NCBI GenBank assembly: GCA_903913785.1
Contig: CAIWMF010000166.1
Span: 1-32,875, forward strand
Length of the DNA: 32,875 nt
Source of the DNA: an uncultured Spartobacteria bacterium
GTDB lineage: Bacteria; Verrucomicrobiota; Verrucomicrobiia; Chthoniobacterales; UBA6821
Reading direction: 5' to 3'
The number at the start of each line of letters is the position of its first letter. Within the stretch, counting starts at the first letter, position 1. The position numbers and the translations under genes were made by a program. The notes beneath the pieces are model-generated. The model worked only from the letters and a program-made list of their open reading frames with translations, did no database searches and was not told the DNA's origin. This document shows positions 1 through 9,272 of this stretch, one piece after another.

Positions 1-1439
1 AGATCCTGATCTGATTTCTTGAAATGAAGTTTGAGCACACGGCGGCCATCACTCTCCTTGACAGTGACACAGTAGTTGCCAATTAAGACTTGTTCTCCGC
101 GTTGCGGGAGATGATCAAGCAACTGCGTGACATACCCAGCTACGGTACTCACATCGGTTTCTTCGACTTTAAGGCTGATCATTTCTAAAAGGTCATGCAG
201 GGCAAAGGATCCAGCCACTTCAAATTCCTGATCACTAATTTGGTGAAGCTCTTCTTCCTCTTCGGTATCAAATTCGTCTTGGATCGAACCTACTAATTCT
301 TCGAGGACATTATCGAGCGTGACAATACCAACGGCCCCACCGTATTCATCAACGGCAATGGCAAGGTGGGCATGCTGTGCTAAAAAAAAGTTTAATAACT
401 TTTCTAGCGACATCATTTCTGACACGTGCAGAATAGGACGTTGGATCAAAGCGAGCTTGCTCGCGTTAGAAAGAATCATTTCTTCTGAAGAGCAGGGAGT
501 CGGGGTGGGCTTGGGAATATGATTGTTTTTTAAAGAATCCACAAGACGTGCCAAGAGATCTTTAATATGCACAAGCCCAGAAGCATCATCTAATTCTCCC
601 GAGCAGATGGGAAAACGTGTGTGTTGTGAGGCCACGACTTTGGCAATTTCTTCTTCAAAGATTTTTGTTAGATCAAAAATAATGACTTCACTGCGAGGCG
701 TCATGATGTCGCGAACAACACGATGGCGAAGATCAAAAGCGTTGAGTGCAAGCTTTTGGCCAAGAGGGGTAATTTCATCTGTCTTAGTGCTCTCTCCTAA
801 AATCAATCGGACTTCCTCTTCACTATGAAATAACTCTGTTTCATTGGCTGGCTCGAGCCCAAAGACATGTCGCAGTAACCCATTCGAGGCCCCATTGAGC
901 AAGATAATGGCAGGACGAAATAGAAAATAGAAGGCTCTCAGGATAGGGCTTAGCCACAAGGTTGTCTCAATAGGTTTACGAATAGCAAAGGTCTTAGGTG
1001 ACTGCTCTCCAAGCACAATGTGGAAAAAGGTAATTAAGACAAAAGCCATCACAAAGGAGGAGGAAGTGATGATTTTTTCTGAGGTAATGCCTAAAGAAAA
1101 AAAGAGAGGCGTAAAGAGTGAATTTAAAAACGGCTCTCCAATCCACCCCAGCCCAAGACTAGCCAGGGTAATCCCAAGTTGTGTTGCAGAAAGATAGGCA
1201 TCAAGGTGCGAGGTGATATGACGCGCTTTTTCTGCACGAGGATTTTTTTCTTCTATCAAGGCTTCCAGTTGACTCGGACGAATCTTAACAATGGCAAATT
1301 CTGAGGCAACAAAGAGACCATTTAAGCAAACGAGGAAAAAGATAGCGGCAATTTTTAATAAGATAACCTCAGCAGAATCCCAGGTTGCTGAAGGGATGAG
1401 GCAGACTACAGGCTGAAATAAAGTGAACACAAAAATCAA
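1..1439 (-). CDS. CNNM/CBS/CorC-HlyC-type transporter-associated protein, partial (C-terminus off the left edge)
   Basis: Manual minus-strand translation gives a CNNM-like membrane region (FLVCLNGLFVASEFAIVKIRPSQLEALIEE...YLSATQLGITLASLGLGWIGEP), then VRDIMTPRSEVIIFD, AVDEYGGAVGIVTLDNVLEELVGSIQDEFD and a CorC_HlyC-like tail. Start probably TTG at 1439 or GTG at 1430. Not listed in the ORF track because it runs off the edge. Confidence 0.85.
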   Translation of the reverse strand, partial: MIFVFTLFQPVVCLIPSATWDSAEVILLKIAAIFFLVCLNGLFVASEFAIVKIRPSQLEALIEEKNPRAEKARHITSHLDAYLSATQLGITLASLGLGWIGEPFLNSLFTPLFFSLGITSEKIITSSSFVMAFVLITFFHIVLGEQSPKTFAIRKPIETTLWLSPILRAFYFLFRPAIILLNGASNGLLRHVFGLEPANETELFHSEEEVRLILGESTKTDEITPLGQKLALNAFDLRHRVVRDIMTPRSEVIIFDLTKIFEEEIAKVVASQHTRFPICSGELDDASGLVHIKDLLARLVDSLKNNHIPKPTPTPCSSEEMILSNASKLALIQRPILHVSEMMSLEKLLNFFLAQHAHLAIAVDEYGGAVGIVTLDNVLEELVGSIQDEFDTEEEEELHQISDQEFEVAGSFALHDLLEMISLKVEETDVSTVAGYVTQLLDHLPQRGEQVLIGNYCVTVKESDGRRVLKLHFKKSDQD

Positions 1440-1750
1440 TATTAAGCAGATAGCCTCAATAGGACAGAATCTATAGTCAAATTACTTTGAAATGACATGG
1501 AAGAACGCAAGGGTTTCTAGAAAGAGCAAGGCCGAAGCACTATCTCAAGATAATGTGACGGGATAAGAACGAAGTTCCTTTTGAACGAAGTTCTTGTTCT
1601 CAAAAGAACAAAGTCATTTCGTGTCATTGGAAAGTAATTTGGCTATCTATACTCATCACAAGTCACAATGGCACATTGAAGCAATACTGCATTTTACCTT
1701 AACGCGTTCACCTGAACACGGAAAAGTTAGATATTCTTGAGTATTAAAAA

Positions 1751-1797
1751 GGGTTGGGCAGCATTGCCTAAGGGGGTTGGGCAGCCTTGCCTAAGCG
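1751..1797 (-). terminator. Tandem hairpin (two 23-bp units), probable rpsN terminator
   Basis: gggttgggcagcattgcctaag / ggggttgggcagccttgcctaag. On the minus strand each unit folds (TTAGGCA..TGCCCAA), and the distal one is followed by CCCTTTTTAATAC, just downstream of the rpsN stop. Confidence 0.65.
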
Positions 1798-1800
1798 GAA

Positions 1801-2070
1801 CTACCAGCTCGACTTTGTGACTCCTGGGATCAGGCCATTGGTAGCCATTTCGCGAAAGGTGATACGAGAGAGCTGAAAACGTCGAATAAAGGCGCGGCGA
1901 CGACCGGTGAGTTTACAACGATTGGAAAGACGGGTAGGGCTAGCATCGCGAGGTAATTGACTAAGACCAATATAATCTTTTTTTGCCTTTAATTCGGAAC
2001 GCAGTGCGGACCACTTTGCAACAGTTGCACGTTTGCGTTTCTCTCGTTCTAACCATGAAGTTTTTGCCAT
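1801..2070 (-). CDS. rpsN: 30S ribosomal protein S14
   Basis: [20 protein letters not shown]...[52 protein letters not shown]14 zinc-free type. Confidence 0.95.
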   Translation of the reverse strand: MAKTSWLEREKRKRATVAKWSALRSELKAKKDYIGLSQLPRDASPTRLSNRCKLTGRRRAFIRRFQLSRITFREMATNGLIPGVTKSSW

Positions 2071-2137
2071 AAGAAGTGGAAAATACCATAAAAACAGTCA
2101 CAGGCAAGCACTTTTTAGTAGATTTTTAAATCTTATA

Positions 2138-2150
2138 ATATGCGGGCTAG
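2138..2150. repeat. Solo TIR remnant of the palindromic element (YTAR end)
   Basis: aatatgcgggCTAG matches the TIR end ...GAAATATgCGGGCTAG; the pepP TAG stop lies in the CTAG. Confidence 0.5.
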
Positions 2151-3304
2151 AGTTCTAGTCTTTTTGGAAATTTGCTCAGCAGTTGATATCCCGTAGGGAT
2201 GACGGTAATGACGTCTTCATGACGGACCCCTCCGAGGCCAGGAATATAGAGACCAGGTTCTATCGTAAAGACATGGCCTGTTTTTAAGATAGCTTTTCCA
2301 AAACGAGGCTCTTCATGAAGTTCAAGTCCCAGGCCATGACCGGTCCCATGAAAAAAACCGCTCCAACGTCCCTCTTTTTGTTCCTTAGGATATCCTTGTC
2401 TGGCAAAAAATTGTTCCACACTATGATGAATTTTTTGCCCGGAGACTTTGGGTTTTATTTGTTTTAAGGCCATCTCTTGTCCCTTTAGGCAAGTGCTCCA
2501 GAGGTGCTGTTGCCCTTGAGTTGCCTTTCCTCGAACAATGGTGCGTGTCAGATCACCATAATAGCCGCTTTTGGCAGCCCGCGGGAAAAGATCAATAATG
2601 ATCATTTGATGGGCATAGAGAATACCATGACCACGTTCATGGGGGTCACATGCTTGCAAGCCTCCTGCAATAATAGAATCTCCTTGAGGAATGCCTCCTG
2701 CCCGGTAAAGAGTTACTTCGATTTCCTCGCGAAGACGTTCTGAGCTTAGTGGCTTTCGATGCCATAGGAGCTGATGCTCTTTGCCTATTTTGGTCTGTTT
2801 GAGTATTTCCATCGCACGCGCCATTCCTACCTCGGTAATGTGCATGGAGCGCTCGAGAGTTTTTATTTCCTCAGATGTTTTGATGGCACGTTGAGCAAAA
2901 AAAAGACCTTCCTTCGTTTCTAACGTTATTCCGGACTCTTCAAGAGAACGTGCAAGCGAGAGTGAAAAGACACTTGGAACAATCACATGAAAGACGTGTT
3001 GTTTTTTAAGAAAAGCAGCGATTACCTGAGTGTCGCTCGGCTCTTTTTTGAGCTCTGATGCAACTTCTTTTGCTAAATGACTCCATGACATCACCTCATC
3101 TACGCGTCCCTCTCTTCGGCCCCGATCTAGCTCAAGATCACTTAAGAGAATGATTTTTTTTCCATGATGTTCGAGATAAATAAAATCATCTGGTGCGCGA
3201 AACCCAGTCGCATAGAACATATCAGCTCCGCGTTCGCTCTCAGAAATCAGCAAACGCGATAGGGGTACTTTTGTGATCTTATTATTTCCTGCTTTCTTCT
3301 TCAT
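2147..3304 (-). CDS. pepP: Xaa-Pro aminopeptidase (M24 family)
   Basis: M24 motifs: GDLTRTIVRG, FFHGTGHGLGLELHE, TIEPGLYIPGLGGVRHEDVITV. Confidence 0.85.
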   Translation of the reverse strand: MKKKAGNNKITKVPLSRLLISESERGADMFYATGFRAPDDFIYLEHHGKKIILLSDLELDRGRREGRVDEVMSWSHLAKEVASELKKEPSDTQVIAAFLKKQHVFHVIVPSVFSLSLARSLEESGITLETKEGLFFAQRAIKTSEEIKTLERSMHITEVGMARAMEILKQTKIGKEHQLLWHRKPLSSERLREEIEVTLYRAGGIPQGDSIIAGGLQACDPHERGHGILYAHQMIIIDLFPRAAKSGYYGDLTRTIVRGKATQGQQHLWSTCLKGQEMALKQIKPKVSGQKIHHSVEQFFARQGYPKEQKEGRWSGFFHGTGHGLGLELHEEPRFGKAILKTGHVFTIEPGLYIPGLGGVRHEDVITVIPTGYQLLSKFPKRLEL

Positions 3305-6002
3305 GGCTAGAAAAGGCTTCTAAATAGGATTTTCTTGAGATTTCAAGTTCAGCTTGTTGTTGCTCCGCATTCCTAGGATAACCTTCCCATCGAAAATCAT
3401 CGCGCATGGGCGAAAAAGATAATCCTGACCTATAGATAGAACCAAGCCGTTTCTCTTGATCGTTATATTTTCGGGCTCCAGCTTTGATGAATAAAGGTAG
3501 AGAATTCACATCACCGCCCGCATTCTGATAATGCTGTAGAAAGAGATTGCGTTCTTCTGCTGCTGCGTTCAAAGCAATCATATTGGGATCGTTGATAACT
3601 TGTGAAATAAGACGCTCCATTTTCATAGCATGCTCAGTCGCTAGTTGGTAATCATTGATGCTCCTTGGATTGATAAGAGTCTTTTCAGTTTCTTGATGAA
3701 TGGCGTTCGAACAGCTTTTTTTAAGATTTGCAAAGAGTGTCGTCATGATCTCCTTTTGCAGAGAGCGATCCCTGCTTAATTGATCTAGTACCTCAGAGCT
3801 CTGAGATACTTCTTTGTTCGTGAGTTCTTGGTGTGGATTTTTTGAAGCATGAGAGATAGTAGGATCGTCTTTGAGGGTTAGCCCGGATATTTCATACTGA
3901 TCGTGACGAGGAGACTGCGAAGGCTGATGGGGTAAGGCGAGTGATGAAGTCTGACAACGGCTGTATGAGTACATACTGCCCGAGGAAGACTTCAAGCTCA
4001 ACGCAGCATCCGTCTGCCTTCCCAGCTTCCGCAGTAGATCAGTATGAAATATTCGGGCTAGGCCCTCTTGTGAAGATAATTTTTCATGTGATGGCTCATG
4101 GTCATTATACTCATTCTCTCTGAGTTGAGGGAATTGTTGGTGATCCGCGGGGGGCATGCTAATAGCTTTGTGTAACTGACTCAGGGCTGAAAAAATATCC
4201 GTGAAACGATCCTTTGCAGTGACAAGACGAGGTAAATACTCTTTCTCCTCTTCTTGTGGAAAATAAGTATTTTGATTGTGAGGATAGAAAAAACGTTGCG
4301 GCATCGCTGTTTTTAGATTCAGAGGCATGGCTTGATATGCGAATTGTTGAGATGCAGTTGCCGCTTTTTGATATAATTTAAGAGCTTCTCGATCTAGAAG
4401 CTGTGTTCCAGATAAGGCCAAATCCAGACAATCAGCTCCAAATTTTAAAATGATAGCACTCTCATCATGGCCATTATTAAGGGCATCTAGAACTTGCTCG
4501 TGTAAGGCATGCGCCTGCGTCGTTATCGATGCTAGGAGATCAGTTGTTTTGAAATTGTTCCGATCAAATGTATAGATATTAGATATAAACCGATGCTCGT
4601 TTGGTTTGGGATTCCATGGATAAAAATACTCACAATCGTTCCTCTCGGAATTCAAGTGTATTGGAATGTAATGCAATGTATTTCTAAAATCACGGCTCAC
4701 AGGACGTGTGGGATGGATTTTTCTAACAATAGAATAGCCATCGTAATGACTCATTTCTAATGTTTGGCTCAGGGATCGTTGATAAGTTGAGATGTACTTG
4801 CTGCAAGTTTCATCATGTAGGATTTTATTCCCCACGTCAGATTGATCGAAAAAGCGCCTAATCTCCTCTGCTGCAGTGATTGGATCGGAAAGCAATCGCT
4901 TAGATTCCTCACGCTGCTTTTCAAACGAGAAGCGAGCTTCCTCTAAAGCAAGCTTTCTATGGTATATAAACTCAGCCATATCCCGTGTATCGATACCATT
5001 GTTTGAGAGACGACGGACCGTCTGGTTTGGCTGATCCGCAAACTGAAGCAGTAACTTTTGTTCTAATGTATCGATATGAGCCTTGCGTTCTTGAGCTTTT
5101 AAATACCTACCGTCCCATGGCGTAATAAGTTCATCCGTTTTACCGCGTAGAGAAGAAGGCTTCCTATCAATAGCAGTACGGTCCGCAAGACTATAGATGC
5201 GATCAGGCTTGAGTATGCTGGCATTGAGAAGAGTGGCTATTAATATCCGAGCCAATCTGTGCTGCTGCTGATTGTCAATATTCGTGAGAAAAGTCTGACG
5301 AGGTTCTTCCTGGGGACTTAGAATGTTGTTTTGTGCTCTTTCATGGGATACATTTTGAAGATTGTGTGTATGCTCTCTCGTTACTGTTCTTTCTCCAGAC
5401 CAAAAGCCCATCAGCAATCCCCCAAATTGCGCGATCCTCTCTAACCAGGTGCCAGCTTCTAGTGCTTCAGGAGGAGGGATCATCATTTCCTCAAGATTAT
5501 TTTTTATCTCCATGGGATAGAAAAAAAGTTGATTGCTTTTAAGCCATGGATCAATGCGATCAGTAGAATCACTATCCTGAGCATTTTTTATATGATATGC
5601 GTGGTGCTCCTGCAGATTATCTAAAATATTGTCCATATGCTCGCACTCAGAAATTTGGTTTTGAGGGCATGTCATAAGAGCACTATCTCTTTGACTCACA
5701 AATGGAATCCCTAGGTGTGCCTCAGTGATTGGCTCTTGGCCCATATCACGCTCATCATACTCATAGGCACCTGGTGTCCCAAGCCGATAGATGGGAATTG
5801 CTTGCCCTAGGCAAGAAGCCCCCATCACCCTATCATAGAAATGATGAGGATCACTCTTGGAAAAAACATTCAAAAAGTCGATATAGTACGAGAATCTCTT
5901 TTTTTCCTGCGAGTCATTTGCATGGAGCGTGCTAGACATTCCCAACAAAAAAGAAAAACAAAGAATGAAAATAAAACAAAGAGAGCTCTGGGAGTATTTC
6001 AT
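3282..6002 (-). CDS. Large secreted protein with an N-terminal degenerate SUMF1/FGE-like motif and an internal palindromic-element peptide
   Basis: 906-aa ORF; signal-peptide-like N-terminus; YIDFLNVFSKSDPHHFYDRVMG resembles the FGE-like protein at 16576-18261; residues encoded by 3878-4061 are repeat-derived. Confidence 0.75.
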   Translation of the reverse strand: MKYSQSSLCFIFILCFSFLLGMSSTLHANDSQEKKRFSYYIDFLNVFSKSDPHHFYDRVMGASCLGQAIPIYRLGTPGAYEYDERDMGQEPITEAHLGIPFVSQRDSALMTCPQNQISECEHMDNILDNLQEHHAYHIKNAQDSDSTDRIDPWLKSNQLFFYPMEIKNNLEEMMIPPPEALEAGTWLERIAQFGGLLMGFWSGERTVTREHTHNLQNVSHERAQNNILSPQEEPRQTFLTNIDNQQQHRLARILIATLLNASILKPDRIYSLADRTAIDRKPSSLRGKTDELITPWDGRYLKAQERKAHIDTLEQKLLLQFADQPNQTVRRLSNNGIDTRDMAEFIYHRKLALEEARFSFEKQREESKRLLSDPITAAEEIRRFFDQSDVGNKILHDETCSKYISTYQRSLSQTLEMSHYDGYSIVRKIHPTRPVSRDFRNTLHYIPIHLNSERNDCEYFYPWNPKPNEHRFISNIYTFDRNNFKTTDLLASITTQAHALHEQVLDALNNGHDESAIILKFGADCLDLALSGTQLLDREALKLYQKAATASQQFAYQAMPLNLKTAMPQRFFYPHNQNTYFPQEEEKEYLPRLVTAKDRFTDIFSALSQLHKAISMPPADHQQFPQLRENEYNDHEPSHEKLSSQEGLARIFHTDLLRKLGRQTDAALSLKSSSGSMYSYSRCQTSSLALPHQPSQSPRHDQYEISGLTLKDDPTISHASKNPHQELTNKEVSQSSEVLDQLSRDRSLQKEIMTTLFANLKKSCSNAIHQETEKTLINPRSINDYQLATEHAMKMERLISQVINDPNMIALNAAAEERNLFLQHYQNAGGDVNSLPLFIKAGARKYNDQEKRLGSIYRSGLSFSPMRDDFRWEGYPRNAEQQQAELEISRKSYLEAFSSHEEESRK
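3878..4061 (-). repeat. Type A palindromic element, full length, inside the 906-aa ORF
   Basis: TTAGCCCGGATATTTCATACTGATC...GATCAGTATGAAATATTCGGGCTAG; 184 bp including both YTAR edges; about 87% identical to the copy at 22849-23032 (24 mismatches by hand count). Confidence 0.92.
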
Positions 6003-6046
6003 GCCGTGGAGACTACATACTCAAATGCATCCGAACAATATCTTTT

Positions 6047-6655
6047 CTACCGTTTCACAGTTACTGGCGTTCCAACGGGAGTGACCTCGAAAAATATTTT
6101 AGCCATGCGATCAGGTAATCTAATACAACCATGAGAATCAGGTACCCCAGGGAGGAATCCTGTATGCATGCCAACCCCGGGGTAGATCATCATATAATAG
6201 GGCATTGGAGCACCTGCAAAATGGGCTCCAACAGGCATGCGGACTTCTCTGACGACAACATTTTTAAGGATGATCTGCCCCTGACGATTCAAATAATCAC
6301 CACATTCTGAGGATACGTGATGAAGGTCCTTGTTCATAATTTTATAATGCCCGGTTCTTGTTTCACGTCCTTCGGCTCCTGTCGATACGGCAGATACGGC
6401 AACAAGCTTCTCATTTTTATAGTAGTAGAGTCGTTGTTCGCTCAGATCAATAGTGATGGACGGGGCTCCTGAAATAGCCTCACCATCCCAGTAAGAAATA
6501 CGATCAGCAAAGGTAGCTCGTTCCTCTGAGCTTAGAGCACCACTGAGCCCTAAATAACGCGTCGAGGGGTCATTTAAACGATGGTCATAGGATGCGCAAC
6601 TACAAAACAAGAAAACTCCTAAGAGGATAAAAATGCTTTTTGGAATAACTCTCAT
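6047..6655 (-). CDS. L,D-transpeptidase (YkuD) lipoprotein
   Basis: Lipobox-like FLFCSCASYD; YkuD motif HTGFLPGVPDSHGCIRLP. Confidence 0.88.
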   Translation of the reverse strand: MRVIPKSIFILLGVFLFCSCASYDHRLNDPSTRYLGLSGALSSEERATFADRISYWDGEAISGAPSITIDLSEQRLYYYKNEKLVAVSAVSTGAEGRETRTGHYKIMNKDLHHVSSECGDYLNRQGQIILKNVVVREVRMPVGAHFAGAPMPYYMMIYPGVGMHTGFLPGVPDSHGCIRLPDRMAKIFFEVTPVGTPVTVKR

Positions 6656-6733
6656 ATGAAAAACACGTGGTTACATGAGATAAGACAATACAGCTCGCAA
6701 TGTGAATAAAAAAGAAAATCTAGCAGAGGTGTC

Positions 6734-6753
6734 GCATGAAATATTCGTTTTAA
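6734..6753. repeat. Probable solo TIR remnant
   Basis: Minus strand TTAAaaCGAATATTTCATgC matches the consensus YTARCCCGAATATTTCATAC at 14/16 TIR positions after the YTAR; the cysJ-like ORF stop TAA is in the TTAA. Confidence 0.5.
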
Positions 6754-7898
6754 TAAACATCCTTCCTATAACGCTTCTCTTTTTTCATAGCGTCGATATA
6801 GGCTGCGGCGTCCTCTGGAGATTTCCCTCCAGCAAGTTCAATTGTTTTAAGGAGCGCATGCTCTACATCTTTAGCCATGCGCGAGGCATCACCACAGACA
6901 TAAAAGTAGGCGCCTTCCTCTAACCAGCTATAGAGCTCTTGGGCCTCTTCGAGCATCCGATGTTGAACGTAAATTTTATCCTGCTGATCGCGTGAAAAAG
7001 CCGTGTGTAAACGATGTAGTGTACCCTCCTTGTGCATGCTTTCTAATTCCTCGCGATAGAGAAAATCCGTATCTCTACGCTGATCTCCAAAAAAGAGCCA
7101 ATGTTTTCCAGGGGCGCCGGTAGCCTTGCGATCCTGTAAGAAAGCTCGAAAGGGAGCGATTCCTGTTCCCGGACCAATCATAATGATGTGACGACTGGGA
7201 TCCTCGGGGAGTCTAAAATGTTTGGCAGAGTGAATGAAAATAGAAACCGGAATGTCCTCTGTCACGCGGCTGGCTAAGAAGGTAGAACAGACGCCTAGGC
7301 GCTGGCGTCCAAGCGCTTCATAGGCAACGGTAGCAACCGTGAGATGAATTTCTTCTGGGTACATCTTAGGAGAGGAGGCAATAGAGTAGAGGCGAGGCTG
7401 TAGCTTGCGCAACAGTTTGACGAATTCTTCTGGCGTGAAATGTACCTCGGGGTGCTCTAAGAGAGGGTCAATCACTTCACGCCCCCAGAGATATGTTTCA
7501 AGATGCTCTTTCGATTCAGGTGCGCTCCATGCGCTAAAATGAGAAGCTGCTGGATCCTTTTCTCCAATAGCAGCAAGAAACTGCTTCGATGGCTCGGTGA
7601 TGGCATAGTGGCGCAAGAGGGCTTCACGCATGGGTATCATGTCTCCGCTAGGATTAGAAACCAATTCGTGACCATCAAAGCGTAATCTCGCCAAAATTTC
7701 CTCGACAAGCAGAGGATCATTCTGTGGAAACACTCCAAGGGAATCTCCCGCTTCATAGAGTAATCCGGACCCTGCAATTGAGACTTCATAATGCCGTGTG
7801 TCCTTTGCTGAGCCGCTAGCTGTTAGCCTGCGATTGGTTCTAAGCAAGCCTGGGAAGGGGTTTTTTCGAGAATAAGGAGGCGTAATACAAGACGACAT
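6750..7898 (-). CDS. cysJ: NADPH-sulfite reductase flavoprotein-like FAD/NADPH oxidoreductase, without flavodoxin domain
   Basis: RLYSIASSPKMYPEEIHLTVA, GVCSTFLA, MIGPGTGIAPFRAFLQDR, YFYVCGDASRMAKDVEHAL, KRYRKDVY C-terminus. Confidence 0.8.
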   Translation of the reverse strand: MSSCITPPYSRKNPFPGLLRTNRRLTASGSAKDTRHYEVSIAGSGLLYEAGDSLGVFPQNDPLLVEEILARLRFDGHELVSNPSGDMIPMREALLRHYAITEPSKQFLAAIGEKDPAASHFSAWSAPESKEHLETYLWGREVIDPLLEHPEVHFTPEEFVKLLRKLQPRLYSIASSPKMYPEEIHLTVATVAYEALGRQRLGVCSTFLASRVTEDIPVSIFIHSAKHFRLPEDPSRHIIMIGPGTGIAPFRAFLQDRKATGAPGKHWLFFGDQRRDTDFLYREELESMHKEGTLHRLHTAFSRDQQDKIYVQHRMLEEAQELYSWLEEGAYFYVCGDASRMAKDVEHALLKTIELAGGKSPEDAAAYIDAMKKEKRYRKDVY

Positions 7899-7977
7899 GG
7901 ATCTACTTTAGAATAAAAAGAGAGAACTGAAAAGAGGAAGCTATCTATTTTCCTTTACACGCATTGTCCTGAATATG

Positions 7978-7996
7978 GAAATATCCGGGCTAGAGC
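7978..7996. repeat. Solo TIR remnant
   Basis: ggAAATATCCGGGCTAG, the canonical element end, between the cysJ-like and tolB starts. Confidence 0.5.
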
Positions 7997-8065
7997 ATTT
8001 TTACTCGTGCTTTTAGTGTAGAGTTGCTTCTATGACTTGTTGACTTGTTGAAAATAGCTATTTTT

Positions 8066-9220
8066 ATGAAACGCATTGTTCTCTTTCTCTTTTTTTTCCT
8101 CGTTTGTGGCAGATATGACCATCTCTTTTCTGCGACAGAGGCTCCGACGATCACAGTACGAAAGAGTGATATATTAAATATCGCTTTTTCTGGAATGAGT
8201 GGATCTGATGGGGCAGCACTTTCCAAAGTACTCGGGAGTGATCTTACCCTAGCAGGTTGTTTTTCCATTCAACCTGCAGCGCAATCTGCCTTTGTTATTA
8301 GCGGTGCTTATGAGGGGGGGGCATTGCAGGGCAAGATCGTTGATCGTGCTGGTATGGTTATTTTTTCTAAGAGCTATGGAGGAGATGCTCGCCGTGCGGC
8401 ACATCAATTTTGTAATGACATTGTGGAAAAACTTACCGGGCACCCTGGTATTGCCATGAGTAAAATTGCCTTTGTAAGCAACAGGACAGGACATAAAGAA
8501 ATATATGTCGCTGACTATGATGGTTCCAATGGACATCAGCTCACCCATGACAATGCGATTAGTGTTTCTCCAGCGCTCAGTCCTAATGGACGCAATCTTG
8601 CCTATACGGGCTATCAAAGTGGTTACGCCGATATTTATCTTATTGATCTTCTCTCGGGAGCACGGCTGCGCTTGGTGAAATTTCCTGGCACAAACTCTGG
8701 TCCACGTTTCTCGCCCGATGGGAATCGCATAGCCTGTACGCTTAGTAAGGACGGCAGTCCTGGTTTATATATCGTTGGAATTCATGGAGGTGTTCAACGG
8801 CTAACGTGCACACGTGGAGCAGAATCCTGTGGCACCTGGAACCCTAGTGGTATGGAGCTTATTTACTCTTCTGATGTGAATGGGGGCCCTCAACTCTATC
8901 GTGTCAGTGCCTTAGGAGGAGCTAGTCATCTTGTCTCGACAGGATTTGGCTATGCAACAGAACCTAACTGGTCACCCAATGGCGAGCGTATCGCCTTCAA
9001 TGTCCGCAGCAGTGGTGCTTTTGCAGTAGCTCTTTTGGATCTCAAATCGGGTATATCACGGATTGTTGCTCAAGGGGAAAATCCTGTTTGGGGGCCGGAT
9101 TCCGAACATCTCATCTATAGCACGAAGGATTCGCTAGTGCTCTTTGATGTCCAGCATGGAAGAGGAGTCCCTATTGTGACAGGGCTTGGAGGGGTAACTG
9201 AACCATCTTGGTCAAGGTAA
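8066..9220 (+). CDS. tolB: TolB-like periplasmic WD40-like beta-propeller protein
   Basis: ORF track start 8045; ATG at 8066 begins MKRIVLFLFFFLVCG. TolB N-domain plus repeats KIAFVSNRTGHKEIYVADYDG, ALSPNGRNLAYTGYQSGYADIYLIDL, PNWSPNGERIAF. Confidence 0.85.
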   Translation: MKRIVLFLFFFLVCGRYDHLFSATEAPTITVRKSDILNIAFSGMSGSDGAALSKVLGSDLTLAGCFSIQPAAQSAFVISGAYEGGALQGKIVDRAGMVIFSKSYGGDARRAAHQFCNDIVEKLTGHPGIAMSKIAFVSNRTGHKEIYVADYDGSNGHQLTHDNAISVSPALSPNGRNLAYTGYQSGYADIYLIDLLSGARLRLVKFPGTNSGPRFSPDGNRIACTLSKDGSPGLYIVGIHGGVQRLTCTRGAESCGTWNPSGMELIYSSDVNGGPQLYRVSALGGASHLVSTGFGYATEPNWSPNGERIAFNVRSSGAFAVALLDLKSGISRIVAQGENPVWGPDSEHLIYSTKDSLVLFDVQHGRGVPIVTGLGGVTEPSWSR

Positions 9221-9234
9221 AGAAATCATCTTGG

Positions 9235-9272
9235 TTAACCCGCATATTTCATACTGATCGTGACGAGGAGGC
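9235..9272. repeat. Element fragment (one TIR plus inner arm) between convergent tolB and brnQ
   Basis: TTAACCCGCATATTTCATACTGATCGTGACGAGGAGGC; ends exactly at the brnQ stop codon. Confidence 0.8.

Noticed and set aside
319-828. Plus-strand ORFs at 319-522 and 523-828
   Set aside because: Antisense to the well-supported CNNM/CorC-like CDS running off the left edge.
1567-1593. Direct repeat GAACGAAGTTC with hairpin potential upstream of the CorC-like gene
   Set aside because: Short and imperfect; no clear regulatory interpretation.
3941-4123. Plus-strand ORF MMKSDNGCMSTYCPRKTSSSTQ...
   Set aside because: Antisense reading of the type A element; discussed as a conservation signal, not called as a gene.
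5985-6010. Possible TIR at the start of the 906-aa ORF (gggagtatttcatgcc)
   Set aside because: Resembles GGGcgaATATTTCATaC only loosely; too short and mismatched to claim.
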